Positions 31,601 to 44,900 of a DNA stretch of 64,000 nucleotides are shown in pieces. The notes under the pieces are model-generated. The model made no database searches. It was not told the DNA's origin and saw nothing but the letters and a program-made list of their open reading frames with translations. The stretch is from positions 17,792,001-17,856,000 of the forward strand of contig CM060732.1 in NCBI GenBank assembly GCA_030704615.1, read 5' to 3'. The translations under genes were made by a program, and so were the position numbers. The stretch is from Takakia lepidozioides (Eukaryota > Streptophyta > Takakiopsida > Takakiales > Takakiaceae). Position 1 is the first letter of the stretch, and every line of letters begins with the position of its first letter.

Positions 31601-33101
31601 GACCAGGAATATTGCCATGGTGGATATGACTACCAGTCAGGGTCATGCCCATATGTGAATGACGTGTGCATATTGCTAGACGGACATATGACTTCATGAC
31701 TGCCGCTCTAATGTATTCTGCCAGATCATCACATGTCGTCATGACATGGAGAGTCTGTGACATGGAACAACTTATGAGGTGTCTCCATATGATTGGTTAA
31801 GTGGCTTTGATATTGTGGTGCGGGGGATGCAAGTGAAGGGAACGGTTGCACACGAAGCAGCTTAGTAGGCCGTTGGCGCTTTGTGGAGAAGAATGGAACG
31901 TGAAGCCAACATGCTAGAGAGGTGATCTGGAACCGCATCTGTTTGTGACGTTACGTTCAAATGGCGGCGTGCATTTTAGTGTTTGTTGATCGCCGACAAC
32001 ATCAAAAGCAAGCCTCATACTGCGGAATGACAGACGAACAAATGATGCATTCAGGGGATAGATAAATTCATGCAAATCAAAAATTCACTCATGAGAGTGA
32101 TGCAAAACATGGGCTCAACAAAAGTCTTTAGGCAGTGACCAAGAACACCAACAAAATATGAAATCCAATACACTCTAACATATCGCCTTGTGCATGTCGT
32201 CCCTGTAGTAGGCCATCCCGGAGCTCCACGCCGTGTGCTACTGGAATAGAAGCTTGGCAATACGGTATGTTCCGATCCACCCACTTTGCCATGGGGGGGT
32301 TTTCTAAGAATGGGAGAGCCCATGAATTCAGCTTCTTGTATGATAAAACAACTGAGATAACAGCTCATGTTGTTCTCTCTAATGTACATATCCCCAATGA
32401 CCTGCCCCAAGCTAGAACAGCAGCAGGATGACATCAGGGAATAATGATGTGGTGCAAGGCATGGAACACCTGCAGGGCAGCAACATTGTAGTGTTGAATG
32501 TACTGCACCCTGCTTGAGCCATTCACAGATGGGGGACTATACAAGTGAGTCACATGGTGTTAGCTGGGGCATGAGAGAAACTGCCCATAAAATGCATCTA
32601 CGCAAATAACCCACTCAACCAGCCAGAGCATCATCTATGCGGATTGCCAGATTCTTTTGGGGAAAAATGAAAATATGATAAGTAGGGACCAAGCTTAAAA
32701 GCACTCCATTGGTATTCAATGGTCCATAAACACGAGCCTGCCCAATATAAGACCCACAAAATCACTGGGGCAATTATGTAATGTAAACTGGAAGGCACAT
32801 GCACTTTGTCAACAATGTACCCAAAGGCAGAACTGATGTGTAAATTTGCATGCCGTTCCAAAGTCTATAGTGACATAAATGTCATGACACGTTGCCAGAC
32901 AGACACGCCATGTAAGTTGGACACCTCCAACACCCTGCAAAAAGGACACCCCCAAGGGTAACCCTTAGTGCCAGTCTTATGAATCCCACATTATTCATGA
33001 ATCAACCGGGATTACATATTCAATTTTGCCCAATACCACCCTTCATATACTTGAGATAGAGGAAGGCAGTTGGGGGGGAAAGTCATACCTCATTCTAGGT
33101 A
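31601..33101. other. CACTA-B 3' region without recognised gene
   Basis: Between the left terminus and the DUF4216 region I see only short unrelated open frames and no domain, RNA gene or repeat I can name. Confidence 0.5.
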
Positions 33102-33971
33102 CTAGTACACATCCACATCAACCAACTCCTCATCACTGGACTCTGAATCTCCATCGCAACTGTCCTCCGTGGGACATGGATGTGCTTCCTCAGATCGCAT
33201 GTCTCTGTAAAGTGAAGCAACCTCTTCAGGTGTCATTTGGATGGTCTGGCCCACCCTGTCACTAGCAACATTGGTCTCTTCAATGTGATTGGGGGCTAAG
33301 AGGCCTGATACACTTGCAATATCATCGTTGCAAATGCTCACATCAGAAACAGCCCTGCATGACCTGGGGTTTTTTTCCAGCACCACGTTCCATCTCGGTT
33401 CATTCACACACTCAGAGAAAAAAACTTGCTCGACCTGTGATGGGAGCACAAAAGGCTGTTCAAGTGGAGGCAACAAGTGGGAGAAATTCACCAATATGAA
33501 GCCAGACTCGTCCTGCTTCATTGACACATGCTGAGAGCCCACACGTCGTGCACGTACCCATGAACACAATAGCACCGTGGTGTTTGTGGAGCCATAATCC
33601 AATTCTAAAATCTCCTTTATGACACCCACATACCGTACGCTTTCCACCACCTGCTCACGGTCAATGCAAGTACTGTCATGCTGGAAAACAGTAGAGACCC
33701 CCGAGTCATATGTCACAAAGGGGCTGTTGAGTCCATCTGAAGTAACCCTGAAGTGGTTTCCATAAGCCGACATGCTCTTGTATGATGTTGCGATTACTGA
33801 TGGGGGTTTGGACATGTCCAACAATTCCTTGCAGGCTGAATCAGTAGCATGGTTGGCAACACTTGACACATGCTGGCGGACTGCTTTTACCAGCCATTCT
33901 GCAAAGTGAGGGAGAGCACGGATCTTGTTCTGGTTAGTAGCATTTTCAGTCTCCAACCTGCATTTCTCCAC
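33102..33971 (-). CDS. CACTA-B DUF4216-like C-terminal exon
   Basis: A 289-residue frame contains FAEWLVKAVRQHV, KSMSAYGNHFRVTSD, VGVIKEILELDYGS, FVLPSQVEQVFFSE and RWNVVLEKNPR, the sequence of blocks typical of DUF4216 at the end of plant CACTA proteins. It ends in an acidic tail at 33102. It probably follows the DUF4218 exon as part of one protein. The frame is uninterrupted. Confidence 0.8.
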   Translation of the reverse strand: MEKCRLETENATNQNKIRALPHFAEWLVKAVRQHVSSVANHATDSACKELLDMSKPPSVIATSYKSMSAYGNHFRVTSDGLNSPFVTYDSGVSTVFQHDSTCIDREQVVESVRYVGVIKEILELDYGSTNTTVLLCSWVRARRVGSQHVSMKQDESGFILVNFSHLLPPLEQPFVLPSQVEQVFFSECVNEPRWNVVLEKNPRSCRAVSDVSICNDDIASVSGLLAPNHIEETNVASDRVGQTIQMTPEEVASLYRDMRSEEAHPCPTEDSCDGDSESSDEELVDVDVY

Positions 33972-34105
33972 CTCATAGGACCTGCCAACACACGCACAAC
34001 CACAGAAATTTATCTAGTGCAACCCCTGCAGCCGATGGAAGAACTACTGCACACACACCTATACAAAGCATACCCATGCATAGCATGTACCAGAACGTTT
34101 GCCAC

Positions 34106-35050
34106 TTACCCCAACATAATGCTCAAACTGGGATGGTTGTGAATGACGTAGTCGTGGACAAGCTGCAGCAATTCGAGGGTCAACCTCCGTGGTCGACCAA
34201 CTCCTTCCAATACCCAGCCCGACACTGATTCCTCCTCTCCTGCATCCCACACTCTCCGCCTAGTAGCATCAACAGAAGACAAGTACTCTGTACAAAATCC
34301 CAATGCCTCGTCAAACACGTAGCCCTCCGCCATACTGCCCTCAGGCTTCGCCAAGTTTCGCACATACCCTTTAAAATCCTTCATTGCTCTCTCCACCGGG
34401 TACATCCACCGAGAAGCTACAGGTCCACACAAATCCACCTCATCCACCAAGTGGATAAGTAAATGTGTCATAACATCAAAAAATGAGGGTGGGAACTCTT
34501 TCTCCAGAAGACAAAGAGTCACTGCCACCTCCTTCTTCAATTCCTCATGCTCGGTGGGATCAATGAATTTTGCACAAAGCTTGCGAAACACACGTGACAC
34601 TCTTAGTATGGCATTGCGAACCCCAGGCGCCATCAACCCACGTAGAGCAAGTGGGAGGATCTGTTGCATTAGCACGTGATAATCATGTGACTTCAATTGG
34701 CTCAACTTTTGTTTGACCACATGTTTTTTGAAAGCAGAGGCATAGCCAGTGGGTACTTTCAGATTCGTGATAATTTCCAGGAACACCCGCTGCTCTGGTT
34801 TTGTGAGCACATATGGCGCATCAGGCATTACCAATGTATCCACTCTGGTGGGATGGCGTCGTAACCAAAGAGGCTTTCGAATGCCCTACAATTCCATATC
34901 GCGGCATACTTGCATCGTGTCCTTCTCGCCGAAAATAGTCTTGATTATGTTCTCCGTCACGTTCTTCTCGCAATGCATGGTATCAAAAGTGTGGCGGATG
35001 ATAAGATGCTGCACCATGTGGTCTAACAAATTAGGCACATTGCAATGCAG
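34106..35050 (-). pseudogene. CACTA-B DUF4218-like exon with one stop
   Basis: From about 35050 the frame reads FDTMHCEKNVTENIIKTIFG, matching the conserved MHIEKN block after the CACTA core, then GIRKPLW. A TAG at 34886-34888 interrupts it. DUF4218 follows (LKSHDYHVLMQQILPLALRG, FPPSFFDVMTHLLIHLVDE, RAMKDFKGYVRNLAKPEGSM). It ends at a donor-like GG/GTAAGT at about 34110. Apart from the one stop it is well preserved. Confidence 0.8.
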
Positions 35051-35063
35051 TCATGAATGATGT

Positions 35064-36656
35064 TTACAGCACAGGTTCAGTAAACAAACAATCATGCACA
35101 ATGAAAAACCAATGCACTGTTTTGTTCCCAAAACACATGTGTGGTAATCGCACCTCCCAGTAAGGCAAGTCAAACAGAATGGACAATCGTTTTACGCCAT
35201 GGAGCTTGGAGGGATCGTTCTGTGCGCCTACAGTCCCACCATCATCAATCCATTGTTTGTAATGTCGTGCACGCTCCTTGATTTCGGTGGCTGTCACTGT
35301 ATGTGGAGCAGGTCTCATGTCTCGCGCCCCATTAAAAAGTCTGGATCTTCTATAGGCATGATTGTGGGGAAGATAGCGTCGATGCCCCTGGAATATCAAT
35401 TTCTTACAAGCTGGGGAATATCTGGAATCGACTTGAGGTCCACATGCTGGACAAGCACAGTACCCTTGGTGAACCTGACCTGATAACAAGCCATAGGCGG
35501 GGAAGTCATGTATGGACCACATGAGGACTGCACGCATGTTAAAAGCCTGCTCTCCTTCAATGGCTGCCACATCCACGGCTGCAACTCCCACCCACAATGT
35601 CGTTAGCTCCTCCACTAGTGGTTGCAGGTAAACATCCACATTTTCACTTGTCACAGATTCCTTTCCAGGAATGAGGAGTGTTAACATGACAAAAAATTTC
35701 TTCATTACCAACCATGGAGGTAGATTATAATTGAGCACCATGATGGGCCAGGTGGACCAAGAAGTGGATTTGGTGCCATAAGGATTGACCCCATCCAGTG
35801 CCAATCCAAGACGCAGATTTCTTGGATCTGAAGCAAAATCCGGCCATGTGTTGTCAATATGGCACCAAGCCTTACTGTCTGCAGCATGCCGGACCATGCC
35901 ATCTGCACTTCTATGATTGTTGTGCCACTTCATGAGCTCTGCCAGCGTCTTAACTCGAAACATCCGTTTCAATTTAGGTATGAGAGGAAAGTATCGCAAC
36001 ACCTTCTTGGGCACCTTCCCACGGCCGTCCATGTATCGACGACTATGGCACTTGGGGCAATTAGCAGCCTTTTTGAGGTCTCCACGAAACAATACACATC
36101 CACGCTCACAGGCATGGATCTGTTTGTATCCTAGACCCATCATGGCGATCATATTTTTGGCCTCATACTGCGATTTCGGCAAGGTGTTTTGTTTGGGCAA
36201 AATCTCCAGCCTCAACAATGAAAATAACTCATCCACAAATGCGTTGGTACATCTGTGAGTGGCGCAAGAATTGAGCAACATCAATGTGGCAGTCAATCGG
36301 TTGTGAACGCTCCCATCGTATAAGGGGATTTGGGACTCTCGCATGAGTTTTCCATGGTGAAGATCATTTGGCGCGCCTGCTTCTTCTCCGCCCATATTTT
36401 CCCCATCAGGCATTACAGAGGGATTTGCGCCATTCTCAACAGCCTCATCATTGTCCAAGTGAAGGGCATTTGGGGCAGGTGTGGGATTCTCCCGGAGGGT
36501 ATCTGATATTTCAAATGCATCTTGCACAGCACGGGCAATCTGGCCCCGTAGCCCATTGCCGTCTTGTCCATCCAAATTGACGTCGTTTGCAACACTCTCT
36601 AGGCTACATTCAGCCTCCACTTTAGAGTCGGATGTAATGTAGCCCTGTGAACGCAA
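35064..36656 (-). CDS. CACTA-B TNP2-like transposase
   Basis: A 530-residue frame: acidic N-terminal third, then PLYDGSVHNRLTATLMLLNS, a Cys-finger (CERGCVLFRGDLKKAANCPKC), and the Transposase_21 core with LGLALDGVNPYG, WPIMVLNYNLPPW, VDVYLQPLVEEL, MWSIHDFPAYGLLSG, CPACG and LIFQGHRRYLPHNHAYRR. It would cut and join the element ends. A donor-like GAG/GTGCG near 35153 suggests the last residues before 35064 are intronic and the next exon is at about 35050. The start is uncertain; a first exon may lie upstream of 36656. A stop in the next exon (34886) suggests a recently inactivated copy. Confidence 0.85.
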   Translation of the reverse strand: MRSQGYITSDSKVEAECSLESVANDVNLDGQDGNGLRGQIARAVQDAFEISDTLRENPTPAPNALHLDNDEAVENGANPSVMPDGENMGGEEAGAPNDLHHGKLMRESQIPLYDGSVHNRLTATLMLLNSCATHRCTNAFVDELFSLLRLEILPKQNTLPKSQYEAKNMIAMMGLGYKQIHACERGCVLFRGDLKKAANCPKCHSRRYMDGRGKVPKKVLRYFPLIPKLKRMFRVKTLAELMKWHNNHRSADGMVRHAADSKAWCHIDNTWPDFASDPRNLRLGLALDGVNPYGTKSTSWSTWPIMVLNYNLPPWLVMKKFFVMLTLLIPGKESVTSENVDVYLQPLVEELTTLWVGVAAVDVAAIEGEQAFNMRAVLMWSIHDFPAYGLLSGQVHQGYCACPACGPQVDSRYSPACKKLIFQGHRRYLPHNHAYRRSRLFNGARDMRPAPHTVTATEIKERARHYKQWIDDGGTVGAQNDPSKLHGVKRLSILFDLPYWEVRLPHMCFGNKTVHWFFIVHDCLFTEPVL

Positions 36657-38717
36657 ATGAAATCATAAATTGGGATACGATGAACAGGTTTTTTTCAAAA
36701 CTCCCAGATTATGAAATTTCATCTAAACACTGTCATGTAAGCAAACACTTTGTAGAATTGCACTAGTTCAATACAAGTGAATGCTACAAGTCTCCCCCGC
36801 ACTTGCGAATCAGGAGACGAAATTGGTCGGCCACAGACTTCATTTCGAAGCAGCTTGTGGAGCTCAGACACAAACACAAATGAAAACTACTCTCATATAA
36901 TACGGCAAAGTAGGAACACAGTTTTCATCGAAAACAAAACAAACATACCCTCTGTGATAGAGGGAGACATCCCCACATACAGACAGCTATCTGCACAGAC
37001 CAACAAAGTGAAAGCTCTCAACAAATATGCCCAAGTGGGCAGTGCGTTGAAGGCATGACACATGGCAACAAACTGCCAAAAGCCCAAAATGCATATTGCC
37101 TTCACACATGGCAGTCAACAACGACCATGTAGTCATGACCCTGACTACATGACTCCAGTACAACCAATGGAAGAACACCACGTAGTTGAAATGTCCATGA
37201 TCCACGGTCATGAAGTCATGGACATGACTACTCTGACGCACTACCGACTACATGACTCCATCACTACGACTCCATGACTCCAATACATCCAACGGAAGAA
37301 CGACACGTAGTTCGGACTCCAGTCACTCCCACGACTGTCCAAAATGCGGACATGCGCGGGCGTGCTGCGAGCATGTCAGAGTGCGTGCGTCGTGCAAGGC
37401 GTACCGGGACTGTACACTGTCGAAGGTTTGGGTCCCTCCCATACTTTGTTAGGTGTTTTTTGGCCATCGGTAGAAACTGCGAGATCCCTCCATGGCATAT
37501 TTTGCAGTTGCACAATATTTTGCGGTGCCCTTGTGCAATGGCATGCGCCTCCTCTAGTCGCCACATTTCTCATCTTTCCTGCGCACACGGAGTCGTTGAG
37601 CTATTAGCCAAAACCCCGCTCTCGTTGTATACATTGTACTTACACAGGGGGTGTGCAAGGGTCTTTGCAGCTGATGTCAGACTGCCATGGTCAGGCCCTC
37701 CCCGTGCGGTCCTCTGACTGCGTATGAGAAGCTAAGGGAGACCTGCATTGCTCGCAACAAAGAGGTTGAGGCGGAGTTGTTTGGTTCGCACCCACTGTGA
37801 GTATACTGAGAGGCGGCTCACCCTAGTGTTGTGGCCTAAATCTCGCTGCCTGCGGCTATTCGGCAGACACTGAAATATGGCAGTAATATAAATGGTAACT
37901 GGTTTTTGAGGCAGCCAGGATGGTCAAGTGGAAATACCCCCTGGACATGGTGTAATGACATGGTCAAATGTGGAATGATGTGAAGGGTGTACTGACAGTA
38001 TCATATACTGTCACAGGATGTGTGTGCAGTCCTTTATATTTACCTTACTGTGTCATGAACTTTGATTTTCAGCTATAGCAAGAAATAAAGGTATAGGGGA
38101 ATTCTGGAAAACTTACCAGACATATCCACCTCCCCTGTGGGGGCAAGCTGTGCTGCAGACCAGTCTAAGCAAATACTGACAAGACAAGGTATTTAAATCT
38201 GTGATATCCAGGTGTTCATTTTTTTTCAAAGAAAACCCTCCATGACACCCATGGGGTTTTAGTAAGTATGCTTGGATTACAGCTTGCAGACAGTAAATCT
38301 GTATGATTATTTGACCTGCACCACATCAAGGCCAAAATATGGCCAAGTACCCGCCATCCCACTCAGACCTCTGAATGTGTATCATGATCATGATTGGTGG
38401 TCAATCAGCATCAGTGGCATACTCTTTGGGTTTTGAATAATACTGAAATGAACACATTAATGTGCATGGATGTAATTCTGGATTTTCTAAGCTTGGTGAT
38501 TGATGGATGGTGCCACTGTTAAGTGGCTGATATGTCTGATTATTCTCTCATGACAACAACCCTAGGGGTCCTGTCTTTGTCTTGACATGACAAAAAGTAT
38601 CTTCCCTCTTTTTTTTGCTGCTCACAAAAATAAATAAACCACAAGGGAGAGAGGGTGCAGAAAAAGTCAAAAAGATTGTACTCATAAGACGTTGATTGTC
38701 GTAGCCTTGTGGCCATT
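36657..38717. other. Spacer upstream of CACTA-B, no gene seen
   Basis: From 37100 to 37330 there are many ACTACATGACTCC and GTCATGA motifs in both orientations, probably a CACTA-B subterminal region, resembling the unit at 16.4 kb. A CACTACGACTCC occurs at about 37263 but no matching TAGTG end follows. The remainder holds nothing I can support. Confidence 0.45.
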
Positions 38718-38790
38718 GGGGGGCTGCTATTTCATGAGCGGCATGAGCATGAGCGGAAAAAAAAAAAGCATGAGCAGACCATTGTGAGTC
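38718..38790 (+). repeat. Terminus-like sequence (G-run, TGCTATT, TGAGC repeats), copy 3
   Basis: GGGGGGCTGCTATTTCATGAG, followed by GCATGAGCATGAGC and, after an A-run, GCATGAGC. It has the same motif order as at 3656 (minus) and 51491 (plus). No second end is found nearby. Confidence 0.4.
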
Positions 38791-38939
38791 CACGGAAATA
38801 GGGTTAGGAGGCACGGAAATAGGGTCATGTGAAGTTGGAATGTGGCACCAGTGGACTTAAAATGCAACATTTTATTGCAAATTTTGTGGCAAGCCACGTC
38901 TATACAAGTGTGTTCTAACTGTCATAGCCGGAATGGGCA

Positions 38940-41900
38940 CTACTCTCCTACACCCTCCGAGGAACTTGCCCCACCTTCTTCCTCATCCCCCTCATCCCCC
39001 TCATCCTCCGAGCTCTGTGATGCATCAGTTCCACTATGCCTCTCAAAAATCCCGTCCTCTCCTTGGGGGACTGTCCACCTCACCTCCTGGGAATCTTCTG
39101 CGTCTTCTCCCCCACTTTCCTCAGCAGAATCCAACACAAATCTACGAGCCCGACGGGCTCTAATAGCTGCTGCCTCCTCCCTCATCTTCATTTTCTTGAG
39201 GCTTGCCTCGTCTAAAATCTGCTGTACACGACTACGTTCGGAACACCTCCTAATGGACACCGAAGCAAGCCGGGCAGCATAAGTAGGCAGGATGTACTCC
39301 CTTTCTGGACTAGGCATGAAATCTCCCCTGGCAAAAAAAGGCACGTTCCTCCTGCCCATGAACTCCGGTGTAGACGTCCCTCCGGCAGTACTTGGCATCC
39401 TACAGTAAGAACAAATCCACTTGAAGAATGTCAATACCAGCACAACCAGAAAGGGTTTTCAATGAAATAAGAGAGCGGAGGGAGGTGCCTCACAAAATCT
39501 GGAGGCAACTTACAATGCCACCACTCACTCGTAAACCGGGGGCTCCTCGGCCTCGATCCCAACTTCCTCCCCCTGCTCCTTCTCGGATTTTTCCTCATCC
39601 TCCGAGGATGCCTCTTCCTCTTTCGGCAGACGTTCAGCCGCTGCAAGTTCCGAGTTGTGGAGGGCAGTATCTGGCTCGAAGGCGAACACATGCCTGTCGG
39701 ACAACGTCCCTGCCCACATTGAAGCACCTGAGGAACAAAGCGGGCGGTTAATAGCTTGCGGCATGCAATTGCAATGGGGCCAGGGGACAAACTGAGCACG
39801 TGAAGGCTTACCCGTGCCGCATGTGAGGTCCAGAATCCGCCCTTGGACATCCGAGCACGTCTCCATGAGGGTTTGGATGAAAGCAGGGCTTCGGGTCCGG
39901 CTGTACCGCCACGGTTTGCCTGTCTTTGTGTCCTTCGGCATACTAGAGTGGGGCACATAGTTGTAGAGGACATCGTAGGTTACAGGGTCCACAGCGGCAT
40001 CAACAAGACGACCGTCGTTGCGGAATTTGAACGTAGACCCTCTCTTCACAAAGCAATATGCCTCAAACACCAATGTCTGCACATCCAACAAAGAAGGGAT
40101 CAATTCCAGGGTCTACTTAACATACACCACAATATGAAGTGAATGCAATAGATTGATAACTTACACTTTGGCCCTCTGTTCGCAACCCCTGCGTACTGAT
40201 GCAGAACCATTTTCTGAGGAGGACCGGGGTGACACTTTTCGGTGTCCACCTTGCCACCGCATTCTCTGTGGTCTTCCCTCTCGTGGCAAGGACAACCACA
40301 CATCCACCGTCATCCAGAAGCATCCCCGCCAGCCCAAACCCGGCTTTCCAGTAGTCCTCAGTAAACCTGTTCCAGGTGGGCACACCATCCAGGCCCTCCA
40401 GCAGCTCCCCATCTGGAATGTCGAGGAGAATCATGTCGCAAGCTCTCTCCACCTCAACCCCCCCCGAGTGCTCTTGCAATTCGTGCTCACAGCCGTGAAG
40501 AATTCCATCATGGCTTCAAAACCAGGGGTGTCTTTAGGCTCTGTACCGGCAGCCCTCTTCTTGGCTTTTCCCTTCTGCTCCGCCAGAGACTTGTTGTGTG
40601 CCACCTTCTTCGCCCTGGCAGCGAGAGCGTCAAGGAAGCTCTCATTGACGCATTGGATGATGGTTGGAGGTTCTAGCTTTGGCCTGTGCGTAAACGTCAC
40701 CGCCGAATACCGCCGTGTAGGCTCGCCCTCAAATGCCAACTTCTTGGCAGAGCCAGTCCCACTCCGAACTGACTTGGGAACCCGGACGACCGGTGACTGG
40801 GTAGGAGCAACAGCAGTCGCAGGACCTTGAACAAAATCGGCGTCGGAGTCACTCTCTTGGGTCCCCTCCTGCGCCTCCTCCGATGCCCCGATGGTTTTCT
40901 TCTTTTTGGGTGTTACTGCAGTCACCTGTTTCCTTGTCCTTTTCCTTTGACCTTTACTCTTCTCATGCAATTTCTCTTGAATTCCTGCCTGAGCAAGCTC
41001 TGCCGCTTTCCTGGAGTTCGCAAGCGCTTTTGCCTCTTTTGCACCCAACGGAGGCAGCGGAGCCCGGTTTCGTCGGAATTCAGCATCCAGCTTCAATTGA
41101 AACTCGGATGGGTCGAGCGAGCCGGGCGGAAGGTCCACATACCAAGGGCAATCACGCAAATGTTCCAGATGCCACTCCTTCACAATATCGTCAGTGTACA
41201 TGGAGTCAGCCCCAGGGTTCCTCCATGCCAGGAAGAATGGTGGCTCGAAAGACAGATGACCTTTCTCCAAAAGCGAGAACTTACAGTACCTGCATTCATG
41301 AAAAACCCAATGAGGTCCGAAAATGGCTAACTCCCTGAACGGCAATAGGGCCTACAACTGGAATATGGCGCCGAATTTCCACTTCAGGGCCACCCAGTGT
41401 AGGGACTTAGCCCGAAAATGGCTAAGTCCCTGGACGGCAATACGGCCTGGAACTGGAAAACGGCGCCGAATTTCCACTTCCGGGCCAGCCACCCTAGGGA
41501 CTTACACAAAAAATGGCTAAGTCCCTGGACGGCAATAGGGCCTAGAACTGGAATACGGCGCCGAATTTCCAGTTCCGGGCCAGCCACCCTAGGGACTTAG
41601 ACCGAAAATGGCTAAGTCCCTGGACGGCAATAGGGCCTGGAACTGGAATATGGCGCCGAATTTCCACTTCAGGGCCAGCCAGTCTAGGGACTTGGCCCGA
41701 AAATGGCTAAGTCCCTGGACGGCAATAGGGCCTAGAACTGGAATACGGCGCCGAATTTCCAGTTCCGGGCCAGCCACCCTAGGGACTTAGACCTAAAATG
41801 GCTAAGTCCCTGGACGGCAATAGGGCCTGGAACTGGAATATGGCGCCGAATTTCCACTTCAGGGCCAGCCAGTCTAGGGACTTAGCCGGAAAATGGCTAA

Positions 41901-44900
41901 GTCCCTGGACGGCAATAGGGCCTAGAACTGGAATACGGCGCCGAATTTCCAGTTCCGGGCCAGCCACCCTAGGGACTTAGACCGAAAATGGCTAAGTCCC
42001 TGGACGGCAATAGGGCCTGGAACTGGAATATGGCGCCGAATTTCCACTTCATGGCCAGCCAGTCTAGGGACTTAGCCCGAAAATGGCTAAGTCCCTGGAC
42101 GGCAATAGGGCCTAGAACTGGAAAACGGCGCCGAATTTCCAGTTCCGGGCCAGCCACACTAGGGACTTAGCCCGAAAATGGCTAAGTCCCTGAACGGCAA
42201 TAGGGCCTGGAACTGGAAAATGGCGCCGAATTTCCAGTTCCGGGCCAGCCAGTCTAGGGACTTTGCCATTTTCGGAGCCCTGACTGGAAATTCGGCGCCA
42301 TTTTCCCTAACACCACTTAGGCCTCTAACATCCTGAAATGCCAGGACTTGAAAGAAAGGCAGCGCGTATGTACCTGTACAGAAGGCGCATTGCTGCTTTG
42401 TCCGCGTTCGGCTGGTCGGTGAACTCGTGGCTCCGGCGAGCATCTGCTATCTCCCGAAAGAATAGGTTGGTTTTGTAGAGCAGAAAGTACCTCGTCACAT
42501 AGTCACGCAGGCTCTCTGCTGCAGGAGATATCTCCATCTTGAACTGATGTGCTTGTGTGTCCAGCTGCTCTTGCGCATTCGTCGTCACCTGTGGAGATTG
42601 TCCATCAGATCGCTTTCCTCAAAAAATACAATGAATCAACCCCCTACTAGAGTACAAGCCCCAAACGAAGCGTGGGGAAGTACCTGAAACCACCATGTCA
42701 TGCGGTTCATCCACATGTCGAATGTGGGGTCAGAGAGTTTGTCCGGTTTGGGGAAGCTCCACATGTCCCTGGTACTTTGGGAACCATTCCAGATTTGGAG
42801 CCACCGGGTCTGTCCAACCACCCAGCATATTCGTAAGCGCCAAACACCACAAAAAGGAGTTGTTGCCACCACAATTTGGTTAAGAATGTATCACCTTTTC
42901 TGTTGCATCCACACAGGATGTGGCTAGACGATGGAGCTTCTCCAATGTCATCGTGGGCTTCAGAGCGCGAGAGTAGTGCTTTCCCACCTCCACCAGAAAG
43001 TCGGCACCAAGGGCGGGATCAGCTATGGCCACGTACTTTACCATCCGCGACTTGTACTTTATGCGGGCCCTCACCTCCGCAGCTTTGACATACGATTCGA
43101 GTTCCGGGAGGGTTGGATTCTTCTCCTCTGACTCCATGTAGAACCTCCGCGCATGTGCCAAATCCTGCTGTATTTTCGTCTGTCGAAAAGCAGCACATAA
43201 GATTAGAGATCCTGCTCAACACAATTTCTTCTATTGGGGGAGGAGAGACAAATTAGCTCAACAAAACTGCAGGAGCTTTACCCGAAATATGTAGTCCACC
43301 ATGGCGTCGACGCTCAGCCTATACCAGGTTCTGTCTGCCTTTGCCTCCGACTTGCGCAGGAGGTCGGCACTGAGGGAATTGGCAAACTCTTCCACCCCCT
43401 GCCTCCCGACATCCTTCACTCGGAAGAGCATATGGGACAAGTTGGTGGCAATGAAGGCATTCTCAGTCACCCTGCAGTGCCACATTTCCATCAAACAATA
43501 CTGAAATGGGAATTTTCATCATATATGAGGATTCGCAATGAAATGACTTCCAAATTCAAAGTCCAAAAGCGAGAGGGGTTGTAGCTTACGAGTTGATGTC
43601 GGCCATTGCAGCTTTGAGAAGACTGCGATCTTTGGGCCCCGCAACCTTCAGCACAACACAATCGACGGCGAAATGCCAATCGAGATCGTTGGGGTGGGCT
43701 TGGGCAATGTGCTCCATCCATGCCAGGAGGCGATGATTGCCGTCCCACACGTAGAACATCTTACCGGACATGTGCTGGAAAAGAGGATCACTAGCAATCG
43801 ATCTCTCGAACTCCTCATTTCGCGTTTGCCAATGGGGACCCCATTTGTCCACCTCATCGGAAGTGTGGGCACGGGAAGCTCCGTGGTCGTTCTCAATGGA
43901 AACGTAAAAGGCGGCAGACCCCATTCGATATCCATCCCGGAAAGAGAATTTCAGCTTGTCGATATCGCCTGGGAGGGCAGGTCTCACCACCTGCAATGAC
44001 ACCAAGCGGCAAAGGGGAATTCGAAGCTTGGCCGGGTACACCATGCCCCCCAGCACCCTGCCAATGTTGCTGTGGGTTGCCTCCAACATCTTGGCAGCGG
44101 CCAACTTCATATCCGCCTCAGACATGACGTCTGCTGCAGAGGGGTTTTCCGGCAGCCCACCAAGACCGCCAAATCCAGCCTGTATGCTCCGGGTTTGGGG
44201 CCTGGGGATGTCCGGGAGAATGTCATCCTGGTCAGAAACATCCATGTCGTCCTCCTCAACAGGGTCAGCCACCTGCGAAACCACCTCCAGCACTCTCGTC
44301 GTCTCTACTGCCCTCTCCCTGGCTTCACCTCGAACTTGCACAATCGGTGCTCTTTCAGGTGTTCTTTCCTCTCCTCCACTCTCCACCGTATGGGTAATTG
44401 CGGGGGCTGCACTTGCCCGCGATGGTCTAACCGGTGTGCTACTGCCTCTCTGTGGTGTCTTGTAGGGATCCACCGTCTCTGTGTGTCCCTCGCTTACATT
44501 GGCATCTGTCATTTGGGCACCCCGGGCCTCTTCAGCTGCCTTTTGTCTTTCCTCCTTGCTAGCATTCTGTCTCGTCTGTTCTTTTGCCCTCTCTTTTGCC
44601 CTCTCACGGGCTTTCTGTTTCTTACTAGGGCTAGCAACAGGGGAGCCCTCCAGGACGACCACCTTTGATTGAGGCGAACTGACACCCTCGCGCGCACTGC
44701 TCACTCCCCCCTCCGCAGCCCGTGACTGCTCTCTCGCCGGGGATTGCATGTGCTTAGCTTTCTTCTTTTTCTTTGCGTGGGCGGGCCCTACTGCATGTGC
44801 ATGAACAACCTCCATTGCCGGATCTGCTGTCCTCATGTCCTCACGCCCTTCACCTGCCATGCCGCCTGCACCAACCTCCCCAATGCCTACTCTATCGTAA

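Noticed and set aside
37240-37290. CACTACGACTCC as a CACTA-B right end
   Set aside because: It is in the same orientation as the left end; a right end should read ...TAGTG on this strand.
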